NCBI GenBank assembly: GCA_949751835.1
Contig: CATKHK010000043.1
Span: forward strand, 186,001 to 250,000
Length of the DNA stretch: 64,000 nt
Origin: Blepharisma japonicum
Lineage: Eukaryota; Ciliophora; Heterotrichea; Heterotrichida; Blepharismidae
Direction: 5' to 3'
Below are positions 1-12,004 of this stretch, piece after piece (position 1 is the first letter of the stretch; each line of letters begins with the position of its first letter). Made by a program: the position numbers and the translations under genes. The notes beneath the pieces are model-generated. The model searched no databases and had not been told where the DNA came from. It was given only the letters and a program-made list of their open reading frames with translations.

Positions 1-353
1 AATCTTAATTCATGGTATTTTTCTCAGCCAGAGCAGATGCGGGATAGGATTAAGGGCGGGACTTCTTCTTTTTCCTTCCTATTAGCCAATAAGGATCTTA
101 TTTTTTCTTTATCGGCATGTGGAATGAGTTGAAAGTCACTGGTTTCTATATTATTTCTTAAGTGGTCTAGCACAAAGTTTTCTTCAAATTGGCCAGTTGA
201 AGGTGTTTCTGGGTTGTCAAATATTGACTCTTTTTCATTTGCTTTTATTTTTGCTGAGAAAGACTCATCTGTGTGATTAATGAATTTCTCTGATTCTGAA
301 AATTTCTTAGTTTCCAGTTTATTCTTTATGGCTCTAAGATCAAATGCTGACAT
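1..353 (-). CDS. N-terminal part of an unknown protein, cut by the window edge
   Basis: The reading frame starts at an ATG at 353 (MSAFDLRAIKNKLETKK) and stays open to the left edge if TGA at 24-26 is read as Trp (SGWEKYHEL), so at least 117 residues are present and the C-terminus lies outside the window. The visible part is charged, rich in Lys, Glu and Ser, with no signal peptide, membrane segment or domain I recognise. It is divergent from the large gene at 1176, with 822 nt between them. A function cannot be given. Confidence 0.6.
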
Positions 354-1175
354 ATTATGGTAAATTTAATAAAATTTGCTTAAAGGAGAATAATAAAACA
401 TTTTTTTTATAGGAATAGAGATATATGAAATAATTGATAAATTGAATGAACGAATCGATTATAGCCACGGCCATCTTTTCTTCAAATTATTCAAAAATGC
501 TTTTCAAAATTTAAAGAATATCAAACTACTAGATGAATGATTTAATATCTTAACTATGCAAATGAAGGTATTTTTGACTATTTTTCTTTATGTTAAATTA
601 ATTTTCTGTAAATAAAAATAATTATGAATATTTATTTAGTGCTCAGAATTCAGTTTTTATTGAAGATTTTAAGGTGAAGTTCAAAAAATTACATTAATAG
701 GTTGATCAAATTTCTATGTACAATTGGCTACTAATGAAAACTAAAATCCTAAGAAACAAATAAAAATGCATCAAAACTAATAGTTTAGTACAGGCGCTTA
801 AAGCTTATAATTCTCTAGTCATCTATTAAAAAATTACTCTTTTCATTTAATAGTGATCTCTTTTTGCTACTGATATTAATTTAAGAAAAATTAAATTTGA
901 AATCAAGTTTATCACCTCAAAGTAATATTTATTTCATGTACAAATCCATTTTAAAGAAATACACAATTAATTTATTAAATTGGCAGGTGGAGCTACAAAA
1001 GTATTAAAATTTTAGATAATTGGTATTTTTATATATAAAAATTTATACTTTGAAAATAATTTTTAAAATTAAAGTAAATTGTTAGTTAAATTAATGACAT
1101 ATCTTCCATTTTATAAGTTAAATATTACCATTTTATTTATGCAAAATATCTCCCTAGCATATCATTTCATAATAA
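354..1175. other. Intergenic, AT-rich, divergent gene pair
   Basis: This 822-nt stretch separates two divergent genes and should hold both promoters. I see no long open frame, no tRNA-like fold and no repeat; it is strongly AT-rich with many short A and T runs. Confidence 0.5.
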
Positions 1176-4100
1176 ATGAAATTTATTGTTCTAGCGTTCA
1201 TACCACTATGCGTTGTGAGCGATTTGGTAGCTGATTTCATTCTCTCATCTTCAAATCTCAAAAATGGAAATTCTTTTGTCAGCAAAGATGGGACTCTTTC
1301 AATCTATTCGCCACAAAGTATTTATAGCGATGATCCTTCGGTTCCGGAACCTACAGCAATTGGTACATACTTTCACGGCTCAACTTTTTTATATAGAGAA
1401 AATTTCCCATCAGTCTTCAGCGTGACTCAAAACTTCTCAATCAAACTTTGGATTTATTTTATTGACAATATAGAATCCTCTGGAACTGTTTTTGCTTTGA
1501 GTTCACCAACAAATTCAGAAACTCCTTACCCACTTTCCATATATCAGCAGCAGGGAAGCTTCTATCTTTCAACTACTTTAATTGAAACTTCTTCATTTCC
1601 TATTGATTCAGGTATTTTTTATATAGGCATATGGAAACTCATAATCCTTACTTCAAGTGAAGGGACGGATAATAATGGAGAAATTAATGTTTATGCTCCT
1701 GATGGCACTGAAAACTACTCTACTCTTCATGCTACTGCTCCATATCAATTCCCTCTTAACACTACTCAATTGAACTTTGGATTTAGAAAATCATCATTTA
1801 TAGGGTTTCTATTTGAAGCTGCAATTTACAACTCAGTGCTTCTGCCTGCCGATTTTCCACAGTTTTATACAAGCAGCTGTGAAGGCTGTTCATTTTGTGA
1901 TCCTTCTTATAACTGTTTGGATATCAGCAAGCTATATCCAGCTGAGAAAGGAGAATACCCAGGATTTGAGCTTTGTGATAAGTCTTGCAATTATTATTGT
2001 AAAAGCAGCAAGGCAGAGGATTGCTTTTGTGACAATGGACTGATAGATATAAAAAGCTCAATTAATTATGATGAAGAAGAAAATAAATGTTGCAGTAATC
2101 AACTGTCTTTAAGCCAAAACATCAATAAAGAGGAAACTATTGAATGCTGTGGGGAATTAATTGAAGTAATAGGATCTTTTGAATCTGAAAGCACTTTTAG
2201 TGAGCCTGGGCTTATTATGGTAAATCAAGTAATAACTGCTGATGATGAAGAAGACTGTGAAGATATATATAGCCTTATTACAATTAAACATGTAATTTCT
2301 GAAGACTCTGAAGAAGAATGTGAAGGATGCTTCAAATTGATAACTATCACTCACACTATCAACCAAGATGAAGAAGATGAGGACTGCTTAAATTGTGAAG
2401 ATACCATCTCCGTTAATGCAGCTATCTCTGAGTCTGAAGAAGATTGCCAAACTTGTGACTCTTTGTTTACACTTACTAATTCTATTATTGATGATTCTTC
2501 AGACTGCCTCTGCGAAGATTTTATAACCCTTTCCCAAGTTATCATGGAAGAAAGTGACTGCGAATTTTGTGAATTTTTATCTCTTTCAGGAAAAATATTT
2601 GAAGAAAAATGTGAATCTTGTTCAAGCTTATTTACGATTTCTCAAGTTATTTCAGAAGAAATAGAAGAAAACTGTTTGTGTAATAATTGAATAATCGCAA
2701 GTTGAATGCTATTAGAAGATGATGATTGTGATTATTGCTCTGATCATATAGCAGTAACTGGATGATTGGATGAAGATAATACAAATTGTTCTTGTGATTT
2801 TGACTTTATATCAATTAATGGGACAGTTGATGACTCTGAATTATGTTGCGATTCCCAAAGATTTGAGATAGATGGTATTATCTTTGATGATAGCGAAGAG
2901 GGATGCTGCTCCAATGAACTTGTGGAAATTAAAGGGATTTTAGAGACAGAAGAAAAATGCTGTCAAAATGATTTAATAGAAATTCATGGAAATCTTCTTG
3001 AAGATAGGGAGTGCTGCAGTAGTAATTTATTCACAATTTCAGAAATGATACTTGATGATGGGGAGTGTTGTAGCAGCAATTTATTCACAATTTCAGAAAT
3101 GATACTTGAAGAAGACGAAGAACAATGCTGCTCAACAGGTTTAATTGCCATTGGAGGAGATATTTATGATAATAATGAGTGCTGCTCTGATGAGCTCATT
3201 ACAATTGCTGGAATGATTTATGATGAAATGGACTGTTGCTCTAATGATTTTATCGAAGTAAATGGAATTGTTTTTAGTGATGAAGAGTGTTGCTCTAATG
3301 ATTTTATCGAAGTAAATGGAACAGTTTTTAGTGATGAAGAGTGCTGCACAAGTGATTTAATTGCCCTTGAAGGAGTTATTTATAATGATGATGAAAAATG
3401 CTGTCTGAGTGATTTAATAACAATCGCAGGGATGATTTTTGAAGAAGTGGAGTGCTGTGATAGTGACTTAATTAAAGTAAAAGCTATAATTATTGATGAA
3501 AGTGACTGCTGCACTCCTGACTTGTTTACAATCGAAGGGAAAATATTTGATGAGGAAGACGATGATCAAATTTCTTGCTGCTCAGATTCATTGGTGCTAA
3601 TTGGTGGATATATCTATGAAGAAGAAGAAGAAGACTGCTGCACTCAAGATATGATAACTTTGACTGGAACTGTATATGATGAATGCTGCAGCAGCGAATT
3701 GATTACTATCAGCAGCATAATTTATGATGAAGATGATGATAGCAATTGTTGTATTGACGATTTCATTAAATTAAGCAGTTTTATAACTGAGTATGAGTGT
3801 TGTAATAGTGATTTGATTGCCCTTAGTGCAATAATTGCAGAAGAGGAGTTTTGCTGCGAAAATGATTTAATAAAAATAAGCAGCCCTATTTTTGATGAAG
3901 AATCATGCTGTGAAAATAATTTTGTTACATTGCAAGGCAAGCTTTATGACTCTGAAGACTGCTGTGATGATTCTTATATATCTCTTCATGGAGCCATTTA
4001 TAATGATGAAGAAACATGCTGCGAAAGCCAAAACTTTATTGCTTTAAATGCAACAATTCATGATGAAGAAATATGCTGTGATAGCCAAAACTTTATTACT

Positions 4101-7100
4101 TTAAATGCAGCAATTTATGACGAAGAAGTATGCTGTGAAAGTCAAGACTTTATTACTTTAAATGCAGCAATTTCTGATGAAGAAGTATGCTGTGATAGTC
4201 AAAACTTTATTACTTTAAATGCAGCAATTTATGATGAAGATGAATGCTCAGACTGTGGCTCTCATATTCAGATAAACTCTACACTCTATGATGATGAAGA
4301 CTGCGATTCTTGCCCAGACCGCATCACAATTAGCTGGAAAATTGACAATGAGTGCTCATCATGCTCAGAAAACCAAACAATTACTCTTAAAGCTTTTCTA
4401 TATGATGAAGAAGACTGTAATAGTTGTTCATCATCTATAACTATAAATGCTACCCTCGATTCTGAGTGCCAATCATGCTCAGAAAACCAAACAATTACTC
4501 TTAAAGCTGTTCTATATGATGAAGAAGACTGTAATAGTTGTTCATCATCTATAACTATAAATGCTACCCTCGATTCTGAGTGCCCATCATGTTCAGAAAA
4601 CCAAACAATTACTCTTAAAGGTTTTCTATATGATGAAGAAGACTGCGACAGTTGTTCGTCATCTATAACAATAAATGCTACCCTCGATTCTGAGTGTCCA
4701 TCATGTTCAGAAAACCAAACAATTACTCTTAAAGCTTTTCTATACGATGACGAAGATTGCGACAGTTGTTCATCTTCTATAACTATAAATGCTACCCTTG
4801 ATTCTGAGTGCTCATCATGCTCAGACCTTATTAGCTTCAAATTTAACATTACATATGATGAAGATGACTGTGTTCCTTCCTGTAATTCTGGAGAATTTTA
4901 TAATGGAACTCAATGTGAGGCCTGTGGAAAACTTTGTGCAAGCTGCATAAGTAAAGAAAACTGCACAGCCTGTGAAGATCCAATAAATATGGAAATTAAT
5001 AGTGAAAATCTTGGTAATTGTTCATGCAAAGGTGGAACTTTCTATAATGGAAAAACTTGTGAATCATGCGGATCTTTATGTGAAACTTGTGCAGAGGATG
5101 GTAGCTGTTTGAAATGTAACGGGCTGCATTTGATTTTGAAAGATGGGGAATGTGAATGCGAAAGCGGATATTATATGGCAAATGGAGTATGCACTCAATG
5201 TGGACATTTTTGTAAAGAATGTTCCAGCAATGGCACCTGCACAACTTGTAATGATAAAAATACCATGAAATTCAATATCTTAAATCCAGAAGAATGCGAA
5301 TGTATATCTGGGACTTATAATAATGGAGAAACATGCAATAGCTGCGGCTCATTTTGTGCTGAATGCAAAGACAGCAGCACATGTCTTTCTTGCACAATTC
5401 CATCAAAAATGAAAATCAGCACTTCAAGCCCAGGAACCTGTGAGTGCTCTTCCGGCTTCTTCAAGTCCTCTAATTCTTGTTCTGCTTGCACAAATTTATG
5501 CTCTACTTGTAGCTCTGAAACTTCCTGCACAACTTGTGTTGCCAATACAAACCCAATTTCCAGCAATTCTTGTACCTGCAAAGATGGCTACTTTAAGTCT
5601 TCTAATTCCTGTAACTCATGCCCTTCATTATGCACAACTTGCAGTAATAGCACAATTTGTTCCTCTTGTGTAGCCAATGCAGCTTTAAATGTAAATTCCA
5701 TATGTGCTTGTAACTCAGGCTTTTCAATTTCAGAAGATTCCTCATCTTGTTTAGCCCAGTGCAATTATCTATGCACATCTTGTGATAAAAATGATGGGAA
5801 AAAATGCTCAGCTTGTGTCACAAATGCAGAATTGTCAGGAAATACTTGCTCTTGCACTGAAAACTCAGTTTATGATTCTGGGACAAAGACTTGTGTATGT
5901 AATAGTGGGTATTCTCTTGTGAGCAGTAAATGCATTACTTGCAAAAATTATTATTCATCATCTGATGTGGTTTCGATTAGCTTTACATCGACTTATACAG
6001 CTATTTTGGTGGAGTTTAAGTATTATTTAGATACAAGTGTTGACTCTTCTTGCTCTAAAACTGTAGCATCTACGAGTTTATCAAAGCTAGGCACCAATCC
6101 AAGTTGCTCTTGGACTGATAATAAATATTTGAAAATTACTTTAGGCGCAGATTATTCAATTAGGAGTGAAATGCTTTATTTGGATGGAACAAATATACTT
6201 AGAAAATATGGGTCATGCTCAGTGAATTATCAAGAACTTAGCGGAACTGTCCAACTGAGCTCAACAGCTTCAATTTCTTCCATTATTTCAGGACAAACAA
6301 GTCTATCCCTTACATGTGGCACTGATCCTTTAGATTACTCAGGTGAAAAATCATATGGATCTGCAGGGCTTGGGCTAACTTATTCATGGAGCTCAACAAT
6401 TTCTCCTCAGATCTCTACTCTTTCCACTTATATTTCTTCTCAATCTTCCTCAAAAATTAGCATTTCCCGAAGCTATTTCAGTACTTCAGTTACAACAACT
6501 TTAACTATTTCTCTAACTGTGACTAATAAATTTGGAAATAAAAGCACTTCTTCAATTACTACTGTAATTGAGCCTTCCGAAGTACTTACAGTTACTTTTG
6601 ATCAAGGAAATTCTATCTCTATTTTAACTTCTGATAGTAAAACTATTAAAGCTTCAGTAAAATCGCAGTGTAGCTCCTCTTCTGAGTCAATCAGTTGGGA
6701 ATGGGACTCAATAGCAGTTGATGGGTCTCCTACATATGATTCTGCAACTATTTTGTCAAAGTCTAAATCCCCCAATAAGCTTGAAATCCCATCAAATTCT
6801 TTGCCAGCTGGAGGGACTTACAAATTTAGAGCTATTGCAACTCAAACTGTTTCAGGAGTAACATATACAGGCAACTCAACTATAACGATAACGACTAGCC
6901 ATTCACCTTTAGTTATTTCACTATCAAGGAGTAGTGGCAGTATTTCTCCAAGCCAAGATTTTGTAGTAAGCGGGGCTGATTCTTATGATCCTGATGATAC
7001 TACTGGGTCGCTTAATTATACATGAAGCTGCGTCACTACTGATTCAAATTCTACATGTGTTGCAGCTGATAATAGTGCACTAGTTAGTAATGAGATTGGG

Positions 7101-9776
7101 TCTAGTTTAACTATTCCATCAAGTAAACTAGTGAAAGGATCTAGCTATGATATTACTCTTATAATTAGTAAAGATACAAGATCTTCAAGTTCTACTATTA
7201 CGATTTCTGTGCTCAGTGTCAATACTGATGCCTCAATATCTATTGCACTCAGCTCCCAAAAAGTGAACCCTCAAGCGGTGGTAAGTCTAAAAGCTGCTGT
7301 TGAAGTTTCATCAGAAGTTTCTATCACATGGAGTGAAATTAGTGGGTCATCTGTATCAATCTCTCCAAACAACCTTCCAACAGTTTCATTCAAAGTTGGA
7401 ACCTTATCTGAAGGTCAATCCTATACATTTAAGCTATCTGTGCTAGACACCTCCATAAATTTATCACTAGCAATTGAGATGCCTGTTACTACTAATATTG
7501 GAGGAAGCTGTACAGGATCAGTATCAATTTCCCCAGACTCAGGTACAGCAATAACCACCTCTTTTTCTATTTCAATCAGCGGCTGTGTCGACAAAGATGA
7601 AGAAGACTACCCAATCCTTTATAAATACACTGATACTTGGAAATCAAAAACCTACAAGCTTTCATCAACTACAGAGTCAAATAGTGTGAATGCTAATTTG
7701 TACCCAGGCGATAATAGTGTTGTAGTCTATGTGTGTGACCAATTAAATACTTGTTCTTCTTATTCTAAATCAATTACAGTCGAAAACTACTCAGCAAGAT
7801 TTCTGCAGACTACTTCACTGCTAAGCTTGTATCAACAAGCTATAATTGACCCTGACCAAATCCCTTCAGCAATTACACTATTCTGCAGCTCTGCTACAAT
7901 TGATTCAACTCTTTTCAGTACAATGTGGTCTGACTTGCAGTCATTTGTAAGTGAAAATACAGTTAGCTCTGATTTATTGAACGATGCAATGTCATCTATT
8001 CTTTCCTTGACTGAACAAACTTCTTTAATGTCGTCTGACATGTTTGACGTATTTATTGACTACCTTGAAAACTATGAAACTACAAATGATATTATGCCAA
8101 CTTCTGATACTATAAAATATGCTGTTGATATCACAAATAATTACTTGACCTTCGGAGAATCTGCTAGTTTTAATGGTAGCTCAATAGAATCTTATATTAT
8201 CAAAACCAATAGTTTCATAGAGCTGTTCGTCAAAAAGTATACATCAAATGACTTAGTAACCCAGCAATCTCTTGACTCTGATGTAAATACAGACACAATC
8301 AGCCTTTATAAACTTCGAGATTTCCCAACCACATTTTCAAATAGCTCCTTAAATTTTTCTGATCACCGATCTATTAGTTTTCCAAGTTCACTCCCATTTA
8401 AAGACACAGACATCACAAATCTACGTGCAAATTATTATACATATTCAGACGACTACTCAGATGTTGCTGAAATTAGTTTCGGACTAAGTGGGAATTATTC
8501 AAATTACACTCTTAAAGTTTCAGATGAATACGATTATGACTATAAAGCTTCTGGGAATCCTATTTCTATTGAGCTACCATTTTATAAAAATGTGTCTGTT
8601 GCATGGAGGTGTCTTTATTATAACCAAACCACTTCAGCTTGGCAGTCAGATTCAACCTGCAAAATAAAAGAAGTGAAAGCTTCGTCAGTTGTAGTAGAAA
8701 CCACTCATTTATCTATGTATAAACTTGGAGACACCCCGAATGTTCCACCTAATCCATTTATTCCTACATCTTATAACTGTGAAGATAATAATTATCCAGC
8801 GATTTATATTTTATCAGTGGTTGTTTTTATTGGTATTATTTTGATACCTATAGTAGTTATTGCAGATAGAGCTCAAAATACTCCAGGAGCAGTTAAAAGA
8901 GAGCTTAGACAAGCATCAAGCTTAACTCAAAGAAATTTAATAAACGAAACTTGCATGACTGTAATAGTCCCTCCAAATTCTCCTAAAGACTTCATCAATG
9001 AGCCAAGTTTTGGATCTCCAAGCCAGCTGATGCAGCCTGATGAAGAAGAAGTAAAAGAAGATAGCCCGCCCAGCAGTGATGATGATGTAGTCAGCATGGG
9101 AGACATTGGAGTCGATGAGCCACAATTAACAGAAAAATCCCATGCAAGCGAAGTCGAGCCAACATCATTCCCTGAAGAAATTGAATGTGCAGCTAAAATA
9201 GAAAAAAGCCAAAATCTCAAAATAAAAGCACTTATTATGATTGAAGGACATTTAACATTTGGATTAGTTTTCTATAGATCAGAATTCAGCAGAGTTTTTA
9301 GATTGCTAACATTGATAGCGATAATTGTATTTGAGCTACTATTAGAAGGGGTATTCCTTTATGGATTTGAAACTATTGATGAAGGCTCAAGCAAATCATC
9401 AACAAAATCAATTTTTGAGAATTATGAGCCTAATTATTTTGGATACACCATATTGTCAATAGCAATATCAATGCTAATTGAAATTTATTTGATTATTGCA
9501 TTTAGCATAGATAAAAAGAAAGCTCCTTATATGACAGCTTCTGGGATTTTGATTGGGGCTGTTGTTTTATTCGGCTCAATTATTGGAACTGTTTGGTTAA
9601 GTTTGGAATTCTGCCATGATTGGAATGGATATTGGGCAGCAAGCTTTTTGTTTGGAATTTTAGTTGAGATTTTTGTTATGCAGACAATTTATATGTTATT
9701 TAGATATCTATTTCTAGAAATTTTGCCAGAGAGCAAAAAGGAAATGAACTTAACTAAATCCTTTACTTTAGCTTAA
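1176..9776 (+). CDS. Giant polycystin-1-like surface protein: LamG-like, ~49 Cys-pair repeats, furin/EGF-like repeats, REJ-like region, GPS, 5 TM
   Basis: One continuous frame of 2866 codons is obtained when four TGA codons (2688, 2709, 2763 and 7023) are read as Trp; the last gives NYTWSC, typical of PKD/REJ beta-sandwiches. Order seen: signal peptide (1-20); LamG/concanavalin-like region (about 20-230); a small Cys-rich stretch; about 49 tandem repeats of ~19 residues (305-1231), each a CC or CxxC, an alternating beta-like hydrophobic strand and an acidic D/E run; furin/growth-factor-receptor-like Cys repeats (1232-1590); Ser/Thr-rich REJ/PKD-like region (1600-2210); a GPS-like element with Cys, Trp and the cleavage-type tripeptide HLS at about residue 2511; one TM (about 2540-2565), a cytosolic acidic Ser-rich loop, then four TMs before a short tail. 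FYRSEFSRVFRL before TM2 resembles polycystin-1. No PLAT domain or ion-channel pore is seen. Probably a plasma- or ciliary-membrane adhesion or sensing receptor; the role is inferred from domain order. Confidence 0.85.
2088..4868 (+). repeat. Protein-coding tandem repeat array, ~49 Cys-pair repeats
   Basis: By eye there are about 49 units of 17-23 codons inside the large gene. A representative unit reads CCSNDFIEVNGTVFSDEE. Each begins with a Cys pair (CxxC in the first dozen, vicinal CC in units ~14-38, CxxC again in the last ten), then one polar-hydrophobic alternating strand often ending in a small residue, then a second short hydrophobic strand and a D/E run. The period and alternation suggest a beta-solenoid or stacked hairpins with acidic, possibly calcium-binding, turns; that is inference. 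Confidence 0.9.
4353..4808 (+). repeat. Four in-phase 114-bp DNA repeats
   Basis: Units start at 4353, 4467, 4581 and 4695 and are nearly identical at the DNA level, differing by a few substitutions each. Each encodes a 38-residue double unit (a 21- and a 17-residue Cys repeat). The high nucleotide identity compared with the older flanking repeats marks this as the most recent expansion in the array. Confidence 0.93.
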
Positions 9777-10543
9777 TAAATGATTTGCTTAACATAATTT
9801 ACTAAATTTGATATTAATTAAGCTATTTAAAGCGAACTCAATGAAAATCTATAGAAAAATGCATGATAATCTTTATTTTAAAAAAGTCAAGTACCATATA
9901 AGTAAATAAAACATTCAGGTTTCGCAACTTTTATTGTATTGATTTTCTATCTAATATGCATTGCTAAATTTTGAAATAGCATATTTTAATCTTCAATTTT
10001 AAAATTTACAGCTATAAAGCAATTTAATTGTCCATTTTTGTATAATAACTGCAAACTTATAGTTTGAATTGCTCTTAATAATCATCTTAAGCGATGAAAT
10101 TTATTTCTAATTAAACTCTGCAGAGATTTATTTTCTATATTATTGATTTGAAATATTTCTTAAATCCATAAAAAAATTCAGTAATTATACTTTTTAATCT
10201 AGATCATTAAATTAGATATATTAGTTAACTAAATTAATCCTTAGTAGCTTAAAATACAAATTTAATCAATAAATAAGTATCTCATCTTTTATAATAATAA
10301 TGGAATTCATGACGTCAATTATGAAATTAATTTCTTCTCCCATATTTGGTTGATAATTCTTATTTTTCACCCATTTTTAGTAGAAAATTTGCCTGATTAC
10401 AACTTTAGCAAAATTTAAAAGGTAACTCAGCAGTTGCAAAAACGTTTTAAGTAAATATAGATCATGAAAATCTGCAAATATCTATATTTCAGCCTACTTA
10501 ATATTATGTTATTATATCGCATCGAAATCAATCTAAGAACTTC
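9777..10543. other. Intergenic, convergent genes
   Basis: This 767-nt stretch lies between the 3' ends of the polycystin-like gene and the first transporter gene. It is AT-rich. Short open frames here have no coding character and I see no RNA gene. Confidence 0.5.
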
Positions 10544-11827
10544 TTATACGACAGTGTCCATAGAGTATATAAGTTTCTCATCCGAGATTTTTGAGATGCT
10601 TGGACTTCTCCTTGTTAAGACTTTTGATGAAAATAAAAAGACAGTAGTAAAAATCAAGACATAAATAGCCATACAAGTTGAGCTCAAATCATAATCTAAA
10701 AAATCAACCAAAATCCCTGCTCCCAGGGCTCCGCTAGCTTCTCCCACCAATGCAGCTAAATTCATTATAGAAGAAAGTGAGTCTGACAAATGCAGAGAGT
10801 CTTCATACCCATAAATTGCAAGTGATGACTCATGCATATAAGGATAAGATGGAACTAAATAAATCTTACTATACGTCATAGAATTTGCAATCCCCAACAA
10901 CGGGATCGAAATTATTATTAAATCCACTTGATTTGGGATAAATATAGCAGGACCCATCAGACAAAACGAAATTCCTGTTAAAAATAATCCTATAATCATT
11001 AGAATTCTTTTGTCAATTTTTAAAAATCTTGGAACAATAATCCCACCGATAGCATAGCAGACTGAATTTACTGAAAAAAGGACTCCAATTATTTCTTGAT
11101 CAATCCCATTGTGGCTTAAATGCAAAGCCATAGAAGCAGCCATAAAGCACATTGTATCAAAAACAAGAAATTGGATAATTGCTGTCAAAAAAATTTGCTA
11201 AATAAAGTTTACTGGTTTTATAAATAGTCTTAAAGTGTCTACCTTTTCATGATGCTGTGCATAAGGCTTTAAATGCCCCAAGGTAAAAAACGTAACGAAT
11301 CCTGCTATAAAAACTACAGTCCCGAGAGTAATAAAAATCGTAATAGCTCCACCAATCATATATAAACATGTTCCGAATAGAGGTCCACTGACCATTCCTG
11401 CACCAATAAAAGCGTCCAATTCCCCCACAACTTCGCCAATACTGTCTCTAAATTCTGTTATTAAAATTGCGTAGCATGCCGCCCAAAATCCGCCAGCTGC
11501 AATTCCATATAAAACTCTTGATATAATGCTAATAATTAAAAACTCTGTTTGAGGGCATAGGAATATAAAGCAAAGTAATATCATGGAAATCCCACAGAGG
11601 AATAAGGAGGATAAGCATATAAACTTTCGTCCTATTTTCGACATATATCTTGATACTAGAAACACTACAGGCATTGAGGTGAATGGGGCGACACTTAATA
11701 TGACTCCAATTGTTCATTGCGAAATGCCTTTGCTTTCGGCAATTTTAGGGTAAAAAGGCCCTAAAACCCCGTACGCAACGGAGATTAAAAAGCTTCCCAA
11801 ATTCAGTGAAAACCTCAGAATGTTCAT
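10544..11827 (-). CDS. MFS transporter (SLC18-like), copy 1, with one 15-nt intron
   Basis: A 422-residue polytopic membrane protein. Exon 1 runs 11827-11213 and begins MNILRFSLNLGSF with TM1 and the sequence YGVLGPFYPKIAE; a TGA gives Trp in ISQWTIGVI. Exon 2 runs 11197-10544. The MFS motif A region is SRYMSKIGRK after TM2, and GEVVGELDAFIGAGMVSGPL follows the TM4/TM5 region, as in the SLC18/DHA-type drug-proton antiporters. About 12 hydrophobic segments fit a complete transporter. Substrate unknown; export of amines or drugs by proton antiport is what the family usually does. It is a tandem paralogue of the next gene, with the same intron position and 177 nt between them on the same strand. 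Confidence 0.88.
11198..11212 (-). other. 15-nt spliceosomal intron
   Basis: On the minus strand the sequence is GTAAACTTTATTTAG. Removing it joins IKP to QIFLTA and restores one frame through the transporter; retained, it would stop translation at its own TAG. The single A at position 10 is the likely branch point. Confidence 0.93.
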
Positions 11828-12004
11828 TGTTGTAAAAATTTAATAATTATATTCGTCATCTTTAAATCCCTTTTTACGACGCGCATATTTCCATAATGGC
11901 AATAAATAATTAATTTTATTTACTCAAAAATATCGTTAGATTTGTTATATGAATATATAATGAATATTGATTATTAATAAATTAATATAAAAATATTTTA
12001 TGAG

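Noticed and set aside
2688-2765. Apparent stop codons splitting the long gene into three
   Set aside because: All three parts are in the same frame, the Cys-repeat pattern continues across the TGAs, and TGA is Trp throughout the window.
4353-4808. CRISPR-like regular repeats
   Set aside because: Units are contiguous, in coding phase and have no unique spacers; they encode protein repeats in a eukaryotic gene.
4286-4849. A 187-codon open frame on the minus strand
   Set aside because: It is the antisense shadow of the 114-bp repeats; its own repeated sequence follows from them and nothing else supports it.
10464-10664. A 66-codon plus-strand frame
   Set aside because: It overlaps the 3' end of the first transporter gene on the other strand and has spacer-like composition.
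11198-11200. TAG as the end of the first transporter exon (a broken transporter)
   Set aside because: The TAG is the 3' end of a 15-nt intron that is present at the same position in the paralogue.
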